From Oscillospiraceae bacterium (lineage in GTDB: Bacteria > Bacillota > Clostridia > Christensenellales > Aristaeellaceae): a stretch of 44,366 nt of DNA. Location of the stretch: positions 1-44,366 of the forward strand of contig JAITHB010000140.1 in NCBI GenBank assembly GCA_031280145.1, given 5' to 3'. The notes beneath the pieces were generated by a model. The model saw nothing but the letters and a program-made list of their open reading frames with translations. It was not told the DNA's origin and did no database searches. Shown piece after piece: positions 1 to 7,500 of the stretch (positions are counted from its first letter, which is position 1; every line of letters begins with the position of its first letter). Both the position numbers and the translations under genes were made by a program.

Positions 1-1831
1 CGGTTTGTACTACGCCCGTTCCCTCCTGAACAGGCGCCGCTGACACCGTGGAGGACGCGGTCGACGAGCCGTCGAGCGAAATCAGGTCGGCCGAAGCGTA
101 TCCGTAAATTCCCTTGTAATATACTTCCATCCACGCGCCGTTTCTCGCGTATACATCAACGCTCGTGCCGTTCGGAATCCTCGCCAGAACCTTCGCGTCG
201 GAAGAAGCCGACGCGCGCAGATTCAGGTTGCCTGAGCTTATGCTCACCTTGCCGACTCCGAGCTTTTGGGCGGTATCCGTCTTTGAACCCGTATCGGCGG
301 CGGAAGCGGGCGCGTTAACCGAGACGTACTGCGCGACGACATAGCCTGTCACGCCGTCATACTTCGTTTTTATCCAACCCTTGGCGTCCGTGCTGATTAT
401 CTCAATTTTGCTGCCGTTAGGTATCTTCTTTACAATGGTGGAGCTGCCGCTCGCCTTCCTGCGCATGTTCAGCCGCCCGTCCTTGTCCGAAAGAGAAACG
501 TAAGCGGTCGTGCCTGTCGATACCGCCGTCTGCGGAAGGTTTACGGCGGTCTCCCCCGCGGAATCGCCGCCGCCCGAAGCGACCGTTCCGATAAACGAAT
601 TCTTCACCAGCGACGCGCCGTTGAAATAGAAGCCGAGAATGCTCAGATAGTCGTAGCCTTCCTTCGCCATCTGCTGCGCGCCGTACTGCGAGAGACCCAC
701 GCCGTGACCGTAGCGCCGCGCGGTGATGCGGAACCCGCCCGACACCGCTTCAACGCTGTGCAGTTCGTTCTTCAGACCGCCTATTGCGATGCCCAGCGCG
801 CTTGTAAGCCCGCCAAACAGGTTGACCGTGCAAGCCCTGCTTGTGCCGCCGCTCGTTACATACGAGATTATCGCCTGCGTGTAAAGCTTTGACGGCGCGG
901 AATACTTGGAGGTCGTCAACTGAACGCTCGTTATCGTGGCGATGTCGCTTGTCCCCGCCGCGCTCGATATAAGGTTGCGCACGGCCGCGCTGTTGCTCGC
1001 GAAGCTGGCGTAGACGGTGCCTTTCTTCGCGGTGGAATTTGGGTTCTTAAGGTCGAACGGGTCGTCCGTAATCTGATAGTAAGGAAGCGCGCTTCCGCCC
1101 CACGCGTGCGCGTTGCTCTCCGTTTGACCGCCGTTCGAGGAAGAATAGTATACTTGGCAGTACGCGTTGTTGTACATCAGCGTCATGCCCTTCGTGCTTG
1201 AGACCGCGCTCTTCACGTTTGAGTTTCCGCTCGGAGTGCCGCGGTACACCTGGTCTGAGGTCGTGTCCACTACGTCGTACGCCCTGCCCGAGTTCGCCGT
1301 CGCGGCTCGCATGGCGTACGTCCGCGCCGCTATAGCCTGCGCCTTCAGCGATTCAAGCGGGAAGCTGTCGCTCATCTCGTAGCCGACAACGCCCGGCAGA
1401 TAGTCTTCAATATAAACATGCGCCACAATGTACGGATTTCCGCTTATATAGATAAACCGCAGGTCGGCGGGATAGGGATTCGACGGCTGCAGCGCCTGCG
1501 CTATCTTAGCGCTTCCGTCGCCCTTCCTTGACAAATAGAACGACGAGCCCATATTATAAGAAGAACCGCCGTAACTGAGCGTGAACGCTCCGTCGGACGC
1601 GGTCACGGTAACTTTTCCGCCCGACGATATGTTAAGGCTGCCCGCCGTATAGTTTCCCGTTACCGTAACGTTATACACGCCGGGCTTTCCGATGGAGTCC
1701 AGGCGAACGCGAACCGTTCCGCTGTCGTTGTTCGAGCGTGACGCAACAGGGATAGCGTCCGCGAACGCATGCCCGAGCGCGAGAATCATTATAAGCGCTA
1801 ATAAAAACGCGGTGCGGCGCACAAGATTCAT
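1..1831 (-). CDS. Exported SpoIID/LytB-domain protein with SH3 repeats (3' end outside window)
   Basis: Start ATG at 1831-1829 follows an AGGGACG ribosome site. The reading frame stays open to base 1, so the C-terminus is missing and about 610 residues are visible. The first 22 residues or so form a signal peptide (MNLVRRTAFLLALIMILALG, then HAFA). The SpoIID domain spans roughly residues 110-405, with GVVGYEM then a segment ending in AQAIAARTYAMRA near 145 and GHGVGLSQYGAQQMA near 375. Two bacterial SH3 domains follow (about 430-500 and 520-590), each with the LNMRRKASGSS / LNLRASASSDA type of motif. Family knowledge: SpoIID proteins are lytic transglycosylases acting on denuded glycan, and LytB relatives are amidase enhancers. 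The SH3 repeats suggest a wall-associated LytB-like protein; whether it acts in sporulation cannot be told. It has its own strong promoter and diverges from the ammonia-lyase gene. Confidence 0.9.
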   Translation of the reverse strand, partial: MNLVRRTAFLLALIMILALGHAFADAIPVASRSNNDSGTVRVRLDSIGKPGVYNVTVTGNYTAGSLNISSGGKVTVTASDGAFTLSYGGSSYNMGSSFYLSRKGDGSAKIAQALQPSNPYPADLRFIYISGNPYIVAHVYIEDYLPGVVGYEMSDSFPLESLKAQAIAARTYAMRAATANSGRAYDVVDTTSDQVYRGTPSGNSNVKSAVSSTKGMTLMYNNAYCQVYYSSSNGGQTESNAHAWGGSALPYYQITDDPFDLKNPNSTAKKGTVYASFASNSAAVRNLISSAAGTSDIATITSVQLTTSKYSAPSKLYTQAIISYVTSGGTSRACTVNLFGGLTSALGIAIGGLKNELHSVEAVSGGFRITARRYGHGVGLSQYGAQQMAKEGYDYLSILGFYFNGASLVKNSFIGTVASGGGDSAGETAVNLPQTAVSTGTTAYVSLSDKDGRLNMRRKASGSSTIVKKIPNGSKIEIISTDAKGWIKTKYDGVTGYVVAQYVSVNAPASAADTGSKTDTAQKLGVGKVSISSGNLNLRASASSDAKVLARIPNGTSVDVYARNGAWMEVYYKGIYGYASADLISLDGSSTASSTVSAAPVQEGTGVVQT

Positions 1832-1891
1832 ATCGTCCCTCCGTGTCCCAAATATTACAAATATATGCGGCTACCCTTTAATTATGTCGAA

Positions 1892-1920
1892 ATTATAACA
1901 TTATGTTTCGTATTTGTCAA
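1892..1920 (-). promoter_or_regulatory. Sigma-A-type promoter for the SpoIID/SH3 gene
   Basis: On the minus strand the -35 box TTGACA (1920-1915) and the -10 box TATAAT (1897-1892) are perfect consensus with a 17-nt spacer. Transcription would start near 1885, about 55 nt before the start codon at 1831. Confidence 0.8.
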
Positions 1921-1958
1921 CAACTATTAATAATTTTGGATTGGATTGTGCCTGCGTG

Positions 1959-1987
1959 TTGTCATCAAACAAGCAATATGTTAAATT
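1959..1987 (+). promoter_or_regulatory. Probable promoter for the diaminopropionate ammonia-lyase gene
   Basis: TTGTCA (1959-1964), a 17-nt spacer and TAAATT (1982-1987). The -35 matches consensus in five of six positions and the -10 in four. It sits about 40 nt before the ATG at 2028, back to back with the minus-strand promoter. Confidence 0.45.
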
Positions 1988-2027
1988 AACACAGTGACGA
2001 CAATAAAAGGATTTGAAGAGGAGCGAC

Positions 2028-3236
2028 ATGAGCGACTTCGATTATATTATACGCAAACGAGACGAAAAGCCCGCCGTATCGGTGGACGCAGTCTCGTTTG
2101 ATGTTGCGCGGACCGCGCATGCGTTTCTGTCGACATTCGAGGGATACGCATATACACCGCTGCGCAAGCTCGACGCTCTCGCGCAGGCTTTTGGCGTGTC
2201 GCGCGTGTTTGTGAAGGACGAATCCCATCGCTTCGGGTTGAACGCGTTCAAGGTGCTGGGCAGCGGCTTCGCCATGGGAAAATATCTGGCGCGGAAGCTC
2301 GGGCGCGATATATCCGAATTGTCGTTCGATTCGCTGACGTCAGAAGAGACGCGCGCGAAGCTCGGCGAGGTGACGTTTGTCACCGCAACCGACGGCAATC
2401 ACGGCAGAGGCGTGGCGTGGATGGCAAACAAGCTCGGGCAGAAAGCGGTCGTCTACATGCCGAAGGGTTCGTCGCGGGAGCGTCTCCAAAACATCAAAAA
2501 GGAGAACGCCGACGCGTACATCACGGAATTGAACTACGACGGCGCGGTTCATTTGGCGGAGAGTGACGCCGCAAAGCGCGGCTGGGTGTTGATGCAGGAC
2601 ACCGCGTGGGACGGCTACGAGGAGATACCGACATGGATAACGCAGGGCTACCTTACGCTGTCCTGCGAGATATACCGTCAATTGGAGCAGATTAAAGAGC
2701 CGCCGCCCACGCACATCATTCTTCAAGCGGGCGTGGGATCGTTCGCAAGCTCCGTCTTGGGCTTCTTCACCTCGTTATACGGTAATTCGCGTCCGATCAC
2801 AATCATTGCGGAACCCAAGAGCGCGGCGTGTATATATGAAACCGCGCGCGCTGACGACGGCAAGCTGCGTTTCGTCACCGGCGATATGAACACCATTATG
2901 GCGGGCTTGGCTTGCGGCGAGCCGTCCACAATCAGCTATAGGATAATCGACGCTTACGCGGACGCGTTCGTCACCTGCGGCGATGAGGTTGCGGCGGAGG
3001 GTATGCGCCTGCTCGGCAATCCCATGGGCGGCGACGCGCGCATCGTCTCCGGCGAGTCAGGCGCGATGCCCGCTGGACTGCTTCGCGAGATAATGCGCAG
3101 CGATAGCCTGTCCCCGCTGCGCGGCGCGCTTGGCTTCAACCGAGATTCCCGCATACTGCTTATCAGCACGGAGGGCGATACGGACCGCGAGAATTACCGA
3201 AGTGTCGTTTGGGATGGGGCGTATCCGAGTTTTTAA
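2028..3236 (+). CDS. dpaL: Diaminopropionate ammonia-lyase
   Basis: A PLP-dependent enzyme that converts 2,3-diaminopropionate to pyruvate and two ammonia in the cytoplasm. The 402-residue protein is full length for the YgeX/DpaL family. The PLP lysine is K75 in GLNAFKVLGSG, and TDGNHGRGVAW (about 121-131) carries the conserved catalytic Asp. The later motif MQDTAWDGYEE and the C-terminal GDARIVSGESGAMP are also typical of the family. ATG 2028 is chosen because AGGAG (2019-2023) lies just upstream; a TTG 15 nt earlier would place the ribosome site inside the gene. It stands alone with its own promoter and no transporter or other amino-acid catabolic gene beside it, so the substrate source is unknown. 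Threonine dehydratases are more distant relatives and fit less well. Confidence 0.93.
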   Translation: MSDFDYIIRKRDEKPAVSVDAVSFDVARTAHAFLSTFEGYAYTPLRKLDALAQAFGVSRVFVKDESHRFGLNAFKVLGSGFAMGKYLARKLGRDISELSFDSLTSEETRAKLGEVTFVTATDGNHGRGVAWMANKLGQKAVVYMPKGSSRERLQNIKKENADAYITELNYDGAVHLAESDAAKRGWVLMQDTAWDGYEEIPTWITQGYLTLSCEIYRQLEQIKEPPPTHIILQAGVGSFASSVLGFFTSLYGNSRPITIIAEPKSAACIYETARADDGKLRFVTGDMNTIMAGLACGEPSTISYRIIDAYADAFVTCGDEVAAEGMRLLGNPMGGDARIVSGESGAMPAGLLREIMRSDSLSPLRGALGFNRDSRILLISTEGDTDRENYRSVVWDGAYPSF

Positions 3237-3265
3237 GTTATAATGATATATATTTTTTGGTTTTA

Positions 3266-3295
3266 TTGGATTGTAATATGATGTTATGCTATAAT
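3266..3295 (+). promoter_or_regulatory. Extended -10 promoter for the leucine-rich-repeat gene
   Basis: A perfect TATAAT (3290-3295) is preceded by TGC, making an extended -10. A weak -35 (TTGGAT, 3266-3271) lies 18 nt upstream. Transcription would start near 3302, about 24 nt before the ATG at 3326. Confidence 0.55.
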
Positions 3296-3325
3296 GGGTT
3301 ATATTGCAAATCAAAGGGGAAAACG

Positions 3326-4729
3326 ATGAAAAACGTATGCAAAACGATTCTCGCGCTTGTTCTGGTCGCTTGCGTTAGCATGAGCATATGCGCCATAGCG
3401 GAAAACGAAGGCGCGGGTTCGCCCAACCAAAGCCCCTTCTTTAAAGTTGAGATACCGGAAGCCAACCTGCGTCTCGCGCTGCCGGCAAGCTGGGGCGGTT
3501 ACCCCGTGGAGCGCGACGACGATTTACAGGAGTATGTGTTCTATGATACTGAGAGTGCCGCAGAGCAGCCTATCTTTTTGTTGACTATTCTACCAAAGGA
3601 GGGAGAATGGTCTGACGATACGGCAGGTTTCGGTTACTTAGCTGAAGATTTGTTTACTGTCGGCGAGGCTGAAGCAGCGGAAGCGGCTGAGGTTTTGGAA
3701 TGGCTGAAGATCGATCGTATGCGCGCGGCTCTCGTCAAGATGGTAGGTCAACCGTATCATATGATCTATTTGGACGACGGTTCACGTTACCTGTTTGCAA
3801 TATATCCCGAAGACAACTATATTAGTGATGAAAAATACGCAGGTGATATAAAGAGTATATACAGCAGTCTTTCGCTGATCGACAACCCGCTGCCGCCTTC
3901 ATACGCAGCCGCTGACGACTTTTATACGGTTGACTATAAAGACGGTGCAGCCATCGAATCATATATCGGAACCGCGCTTAGCGTTGACGTGCCGGAATAC
4001 ATAGACGGCAAACCGGTTTTGATGATCGACGAAGCCGCGTTCTATGAATCGAACGTACAGCATATCCGCTTGCCCGATTCCGTTGAAGAAATAGGTATGT
4101 CCGCGTTTTCTGGCTGCAATCAGCTGTGGACAATTGAGCTTCCCGCGTCGCTTAGAAAAATCGGATACGGGGCGTTTGAATCCTGCTTCTGGCTGGAAAG
4201 CGTTGTGCTGCCGAACAGCGTTGAAGAGATTGGGGACAGCGCGTTTTTCGGCTGCTTGGTCATGAATAACATAACGCTGTCAGAGAACCTGAGATCCATC
4301 GGTATGTCTGCGTTCGCGCTGGATAACGCCCTTGAATCAATCATACTGCCGAAAGAGAACAAAACGTTTACCGTTCTGGACGGTGTATTTTATACAAGTG
4401 ATATGAAAGAGCTTGTGCTGTATCCCCCTAATTTGAAGAGCGAAACTCTGATCGTACCTGATGGTGTGGAAGTTTTGTCGCCCGGCGCGCTGCAAGTAAA
4501 CTATACATTAAAAGAGGTTGTGCTGCCGAATACGTTGAAGACAATAGGCGGATTAGCGTTGATGGGCATGTTCAATCTTGAAAAGATAGTAATTCCGCCA
4601 AGCGTAACCGACTTATCGAACACGCAGCTTATGCCCAACGGGAATGAGCTTACAATATACGGTGACGCAGGAAGCGCCGCGGAAGAGTATGCCGCTAAAT
4701 ATGGGATTACGTTTGCGTTAAGAGACTGA
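3326..4729 (+). CDS. Exported BspA-type leucine-rich-repeat protein
   Basis: A 467-residue exported protein. ATG 3326 follows AAAGGGGA (3313-3320) and begins a signal peptide, MKNVCKTILALVLVAC then VSMSICAIA before the acidic mature start ENEGAGS. LVAC could be a lipobox, but cleavage after AIA looks as likely. Residues ~40-190 form an unrecognised domain. From about residue 230 there are LRR_5/BspA repeats of about 23 residues, each with a variant of LPxSVEEIGxSAFxGC (for example LPDSVEEIGMSAFSGC and LPNSVEEIGDSAFFGC). Family knowledge: such repeats occur in surface proteins of gut and oral anaerobes and in protists and serve in binding. I see no sortase motif or membrane anchor at the C-terminus (GITFALRD). 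Codon use looks more AT-rich than in neighbours, which may mean transfer. Confidence 0.88.
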   Translation: MKNVCKTILALVLVACVSMSICAIAENEGAGSPNQSPFFKVEIPEANLRLALPASWGGYPVERDDDLQEYVFYDTESAAEQPIFLLTILPKEGEWSDDTAGFGYLAEDLFTVGEAEAAEAAEVLEWLKIDRMRAALVKMVGQPYHMIYLDDGSRYLFAIYPEDNYISDEKYAGDIKSIYSSLSLIDNPLPPSYAAADDFYTVDYKDGAAIESYIGTALSVDVPEYIDGKPVLMIDEAAFYESNVQHIRLPDSVEEIGMSAFSGCNQLWTIELPASLRKIGYGAFESCFWLESVVLPNSVEEIGDSAFFGCLVMNNITLSENLRSIGMSAFALDNALESIILPKENKTFTVLDGVFYTSDMKELVLYPPNLKSETLIVPDGVEVLSPGALQVNYTLKEVVLPNTLKTIGGLALMGMFNLEKIVIPPSVTDLSNTQLMPNGNELTIYGDAGSAAEEYAAKYGITFALRD

Positions 4730-4738
4730 GATAACCTG

Positions 4739-4767
4739 TTGATTTCGTCTATATTTAATGTTAGAAT
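4739..4767 (+). promoter_or_regulatory. Promoter for the ferredoxin gene
   Basis: TTGATT (4739-4744), a 17-nt spacer and TAGAAT (4762-4767). The -35 matches four and the -10 five of six consensus positions. The predicted start near 4774 leaves a 34-nt leader that contains AGGAGG. Confidence 0.6.
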
Positions 4768-4786
4768 ATTCTGAGTTCCACAGTAG

Positions 4787-4978
<192 letters not shown>

Positions 4979-4998
4979 CGGAGTTAGGAATTGAGGAT

Positions 4999-5080
4999 GT
5001 AATTAGAAATTAGGAGTGAGGGATTATAGAACGCACCTTCGTACTCTCATTCCTAATTCCTCACTCCTAATTCCTAATTA
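4999..5080. repeat. Inverted repeat of ATTAGGAATTAGGAGTGAGG type
   Basis: The left arm (about 4999-5027) is purine-rich with the AATTAGGAGTGAGG motif. The right arm (about 5051-5080) is its near-perfect reverse complement, with a loop of about 23 nt. The right arm ends about 5 nt before the L,D-transpeptidase start codon at 5086. It could form a strong RNA stem that ends ferredoxin transcription or controls the next gene. A similar arrangement occurs at 21983-22110. Confidence 0.75.
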
Positions 5081-5085
5081 ATACA

Positions 5086-6291
5086 ATGATGAGACGTATT
5101 TTTTTCTCTTTATTTATACTCGCCGCACTATTGGCGCTTTTCACGGCAAGCGCGTCCGCGCAGAAGGTCGAGGGACATCCCGACAATTGTTGGTGGTGCG
5201 CCCGCGAAGAGTTCAACCTGTCGGACGACGCTCTTGTGTGGAAATACCTGACCGCGCCTGTTTACGTCCTCGACAAGGGCAAGGATGAAAAAGTATATCT
5301 GCTCGACCAGCCGGACGGACAGCGCGTCAGCAGCAAGCAATACGAAGGCTTCGTCTACGGCGCGAGCGTTTCCGTTCACGTGCTTGACACGATGGGTTCG
5401 TGGACAAAGATAGAAGCCTACGACATGAGCAACTACCTGATAGAAGGCTGGGTGCGCTCATCTTTAATCAAGACGCAGGAAGCATATCAGAAATACGGAA
5501 TCGTGGTAGACAAGCAGACGCAGCGCCTGCACCTCTACGAGGACGGAAAGAAGCACTCCACGCTGCTTTGCTCCACAGGTCTTCCCGAAGCCAAGAAGCC
5601 GTTCAACGAGACCGCGGCGGGCGAATACTTCATCATAAGCTGGTCGGGCGGGTTCTGGTCCGGCAACATGTACTGCGACTTGGGTTTGCAGTTCAACGGC
5701 GGCGACCTGGTACACTTGGTCCCCGCGCTCGTCAACGCGGACGGTTCATATAATCATTCGCCTTTCGAGCCGCTGCTCGGGCAGAAGGCGAGCCACGGCT
5801 GCATTCGCGTACAGCGCGTGAAGTCTGAAGAAGGCATAAACATGCTGTGGCTTTGGGACAACCTCAAACGATACACAAAGATAATCGTATGGGACGATTC
5901 CGACCGTCCGATGTTCTATCCCGATTACAGCACGGCGCTCTACTATAATCCCAACGGCGGTTCATATTACCACACAAACCGGAACTGCCCCTCCATCAAG
6001 GAACGCTTCCTTCCGCTTCAGGGCGAGATGACGTATTTCGACCTCATGAACAACATAGCTTTTTCCAAGCTCACCGCCTGCTCCACCTGCGCGGCAAGCG
6101 TCATTCATCCCTCGATAATCGACGAGTACAACGAGGAGCGCGGATTCACGCGCGAGCAAGCGGAAGAGGCGCAAGCTTTGGTTGAAAGCGGCGAGTCTTA
6201 CATACCGAGCAATGACGACGAAGAAGAGACGACGGAAGTAACCGACGCGGTCGAAACCGTTCATTCCACAGATTTTGAGGATCTGGGGTAA
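5086..6291 (+). CDS. Exported L,D-transpeptidase (YkuD) with SH3-like domain
   Basis: A secreted 401-residue cell-wall cross-linking enzyme. Residues 1-25 are a signal peptide (cleavage near ASASAQ). CWWC follows at 35-38. An SH3-like domain spans about 55-130. The YkuD catalytic domain spans about 136-272, with His210 and the active site SHGCIRV (Cys239). Family knowledge: these enzymes make 3-3 peptide cross-links in peptidoglycan and resist most penicillins. The tail (about 285-345) is an extra small domain with NRNCPSIK (Cys301) and ACSTCAAS (Cys332, Cys335), then an acidic low-complexity end. ATG 5086 is followed by a second ATG; no normal ribosome site is visible because an inverted repeat fills the leader. 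It is convergent with the fumarase-beta gene. Confidence 0.92.
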   Translation: MMRRIFFSLFILAALLALFTASASAQKVEGHPDNCWWCAREEFNLSDDALVWKYLTAPVYVLDKGKDEKVYLLDQPDGQRVSSKQYEGFVYGASVSVHVLDTMGSWTKIEAYDMSNYLIEGWVRSSLIKTQEAYQKYGIVVDKQTQRLHLYEDGKKHSTLLCSTGLPEAKKPFNETAAGEYFIISWSGGFWSGNMYCDLGLQFNGGDLVHLVPALVNADGSYNHSPFEPLLGQKASHGCIRVQRVKSEEGINMLWLWDNLKRYTKIIVWDDSDRPMFYPDYSTALYYNPNGGSYYHTNRNCPSIKERFLPLQGEMTYFDLMNNIAFSKLTACSTCAASVIHPSIIDEYNEERGFTREQAEEAQALVESGESYIPSNDDEEETTEVTDAVETVHSTDFEDLG

Positions 6292-6302
6292 GGGCTTAAC
6301 CT

Positions 6303-6800
6303 CTAAGCGCAAACAACCGCGAACCCCTCCACGACAAGCTTCTGTATCGCTTCCGCTCCCAATTCGGGAAACGCGACGACCTCGCGCGATTTCACGCACC
6401 GCGCAATCAGCGCGGCCGCGCCGCCGACAGCCTGCAAGTACAGCCCGCCCGTCTCGCGAAGCGCTGTATGGACCTCGTCCGACACGCTGCCTTTGCCGAT
6501 TATGCCAGCTATTCCCAGCCGAATAAGGCGCGGCGCGTATGGATTCATACGGCTGCTCGTCGTGGGTCCCGCGGGTCCGATCACGTCGCCGGGTTTTGCG
6601 GGAGCGGGTCCCGCGTAATATATCACTTGCCCCGCAATATCAAACGGAAGCGGCTGACCCGCGTTAAGATATGCAATCATCTTCTTGTGCGCCGCGTCCC
6701 GCGCGGTATAGATTGCGCCCGAAAGCGTCACAATGTCGCCGCGCTTCACCTGCGCGGCTTCTTCTTTTGAATACGGAATCGCAAGCGTAATTCTAGACAT
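6303..6800 (-). CDS. Fe-S hydro-lyase (fumarase/tartrate dehydratase type) beta subunit
   Basis: A 165-residue protein matching the C-terminal (beta) part of class I fumarase / L(+)-tartrate dehydratase. Visible motifs are VTLSGAIYTARDAAHKK (about 25-41), AGPTTSSRMNPYAP (about 77-90) and GKGSVSDE (about 102-109). In this family the alpha subunit holds the [4Fe-4S] cluster and the beta subunit completes the active site for fumarate-malate or tartrate-oxaloacetate interconversion. The alpha subunit is not adjacent: the upstream gene is a GNAT acetyltransferase. The C-terminus (EGFAVVCA) stops slightly early compared with typical beta subunits. It starts inside the end of the GNAT gene (8-nt overlap), so it is translated as the last member of the pheST operon. 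The substrate cannot be decided. Confidence 0.85.
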   Translation of the reverse strand: MSRITLAIPYSKEEAAQVKRGDIVTLSGAIYTARDAAHKKMIAYLNAGQPLPFDIAGQVIYYAGPAPAKPGDVIGPAGPTTSSRMNPYAPRLIRLGIAGIIGKGSVSDEVHTALRETGGLYLQAVGGAAALIARCVKSREVVAFPELGAEAIQKLVVEGFAVVCA

Positions 6801-7254
6801 ATTGTTTCCTATCAGCGCATGTCAGCGCAAGCTCGTCCGCCTTCGCTTCCATCACAGCGCAGCCGTCGGTTTGGGATACGGCGCGAAGCCCGTATCTCTC
6901 AAAGAACGCCGCGTCCTCTTTCCTCGAAAGAACACGAACGAACGGCGCTTTATGATACAGAGCCTTTTCGAGAACGGCGCGCGTCATGAAGTCGCCGTAG
7001 CCTTTGCCGCGCGCGGATTCCTTTACATAAATGAAGTCTGAAATATACCCGCTTTTATACTCCATAAAGCAAGCGTTCGCAGTGCATAGCCCGACGAACG
7101 CGAGGCGGCCGATCGCCACGCACTCCCCTATGTCGTCAAGCAGACACGCCATTCTTGCGAACGGTTCTTCGCTCGGTTTAACGCCGCATTCATTAATCAG
7201 AGGAAGCGCAATCGCGGGCGTTTCGCCTTCCTTATACCAGTGAAGATGAATCAC
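6793..7254 (-). CDS. GNAT-family N-acetyltransferase
   Basis: A 153-residue acetyltransferase fold. The acetyl-CoA loop is SARGKGYGDFM (about 86-96), matching R/QxxGxG/A, followed by the usual helix and by AAFFERYGLRAVSQTDGCAVM. The substrate is unknown; it is too general a family to guess. Its ATG overlaps the DUF896 stop by 4 nt (7251-7254) and its stop overlaps the fumarase-beta start by 8 nt, so all three are translationally coupled. It is clearly part of the pheS-pheT operon rather than separately controlled. Confidence 0.85.
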   Translation of the reverse strand: MIHLHWYKEGETPAIALPLINECGVKPSEEPFARMACLLDDIGECVAIGRLAFVGLCTANACFMEYKSGYISDFIYVKESARGKGYGDFMTRAVLEKALYHKAPFVRVLSRKEDAAFFERYGLRAVSQTDGCAVMEAKADELALTCADRKQYV

Positions 7255-7496
7255 AGGCGCTCCTCAATTATCTTCGCCGTCTTATCAGGCTCGATTACTT
7301 TCTTCTCCAGCGGCTCATATGTTCCGTCGGCCTGCTCGACCAGAACGGAGTCAAGCGTCGCCTGCATGGACGCGCGGAACTCCGCGATATACTGCCGTCG
7401 GAGCGACGCTTGCTCCGCTTCCTCAACCTTGTTAAGCCCGTAAGCCTTCTGTTTCTTCGCGAGTTCGTTTATGCGCAGAATATCTTCCTTGTTCAT
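7251..7496 (-). CDS. DUF896 (YnzC-like) small protein
   Basis: An 81-residue cytoplasmic protein of the DUF896/UPF0291 family, of which Bacillus subtilis YnzC is the known example. The family signature is visible at the N-terminus: INELAKKQKAYGLNKVEEAE, then a run ending in LRRQYIAEFRASM. YnzC has a two-helix hairpin structure and has been linked to the SOS-regulated yneA operon in Bacillus, but its biochemical role is not settled. The protein here is near the usual length. It starts 4 nt after the pheT stop (with AGGATG at the junction) and overlaps the acetyltransferase by 4 nt. Confidence 0.9.
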   Translation of the reverse strand: MNKEDILRINELAKKQKAYGLNKVEEAEQASLRRQYIAEFRASMQATLDSVLVEQADGTYEPLEKKVIEPDKTAKIIEERL

Positions 7497-7500
7497 ATAA

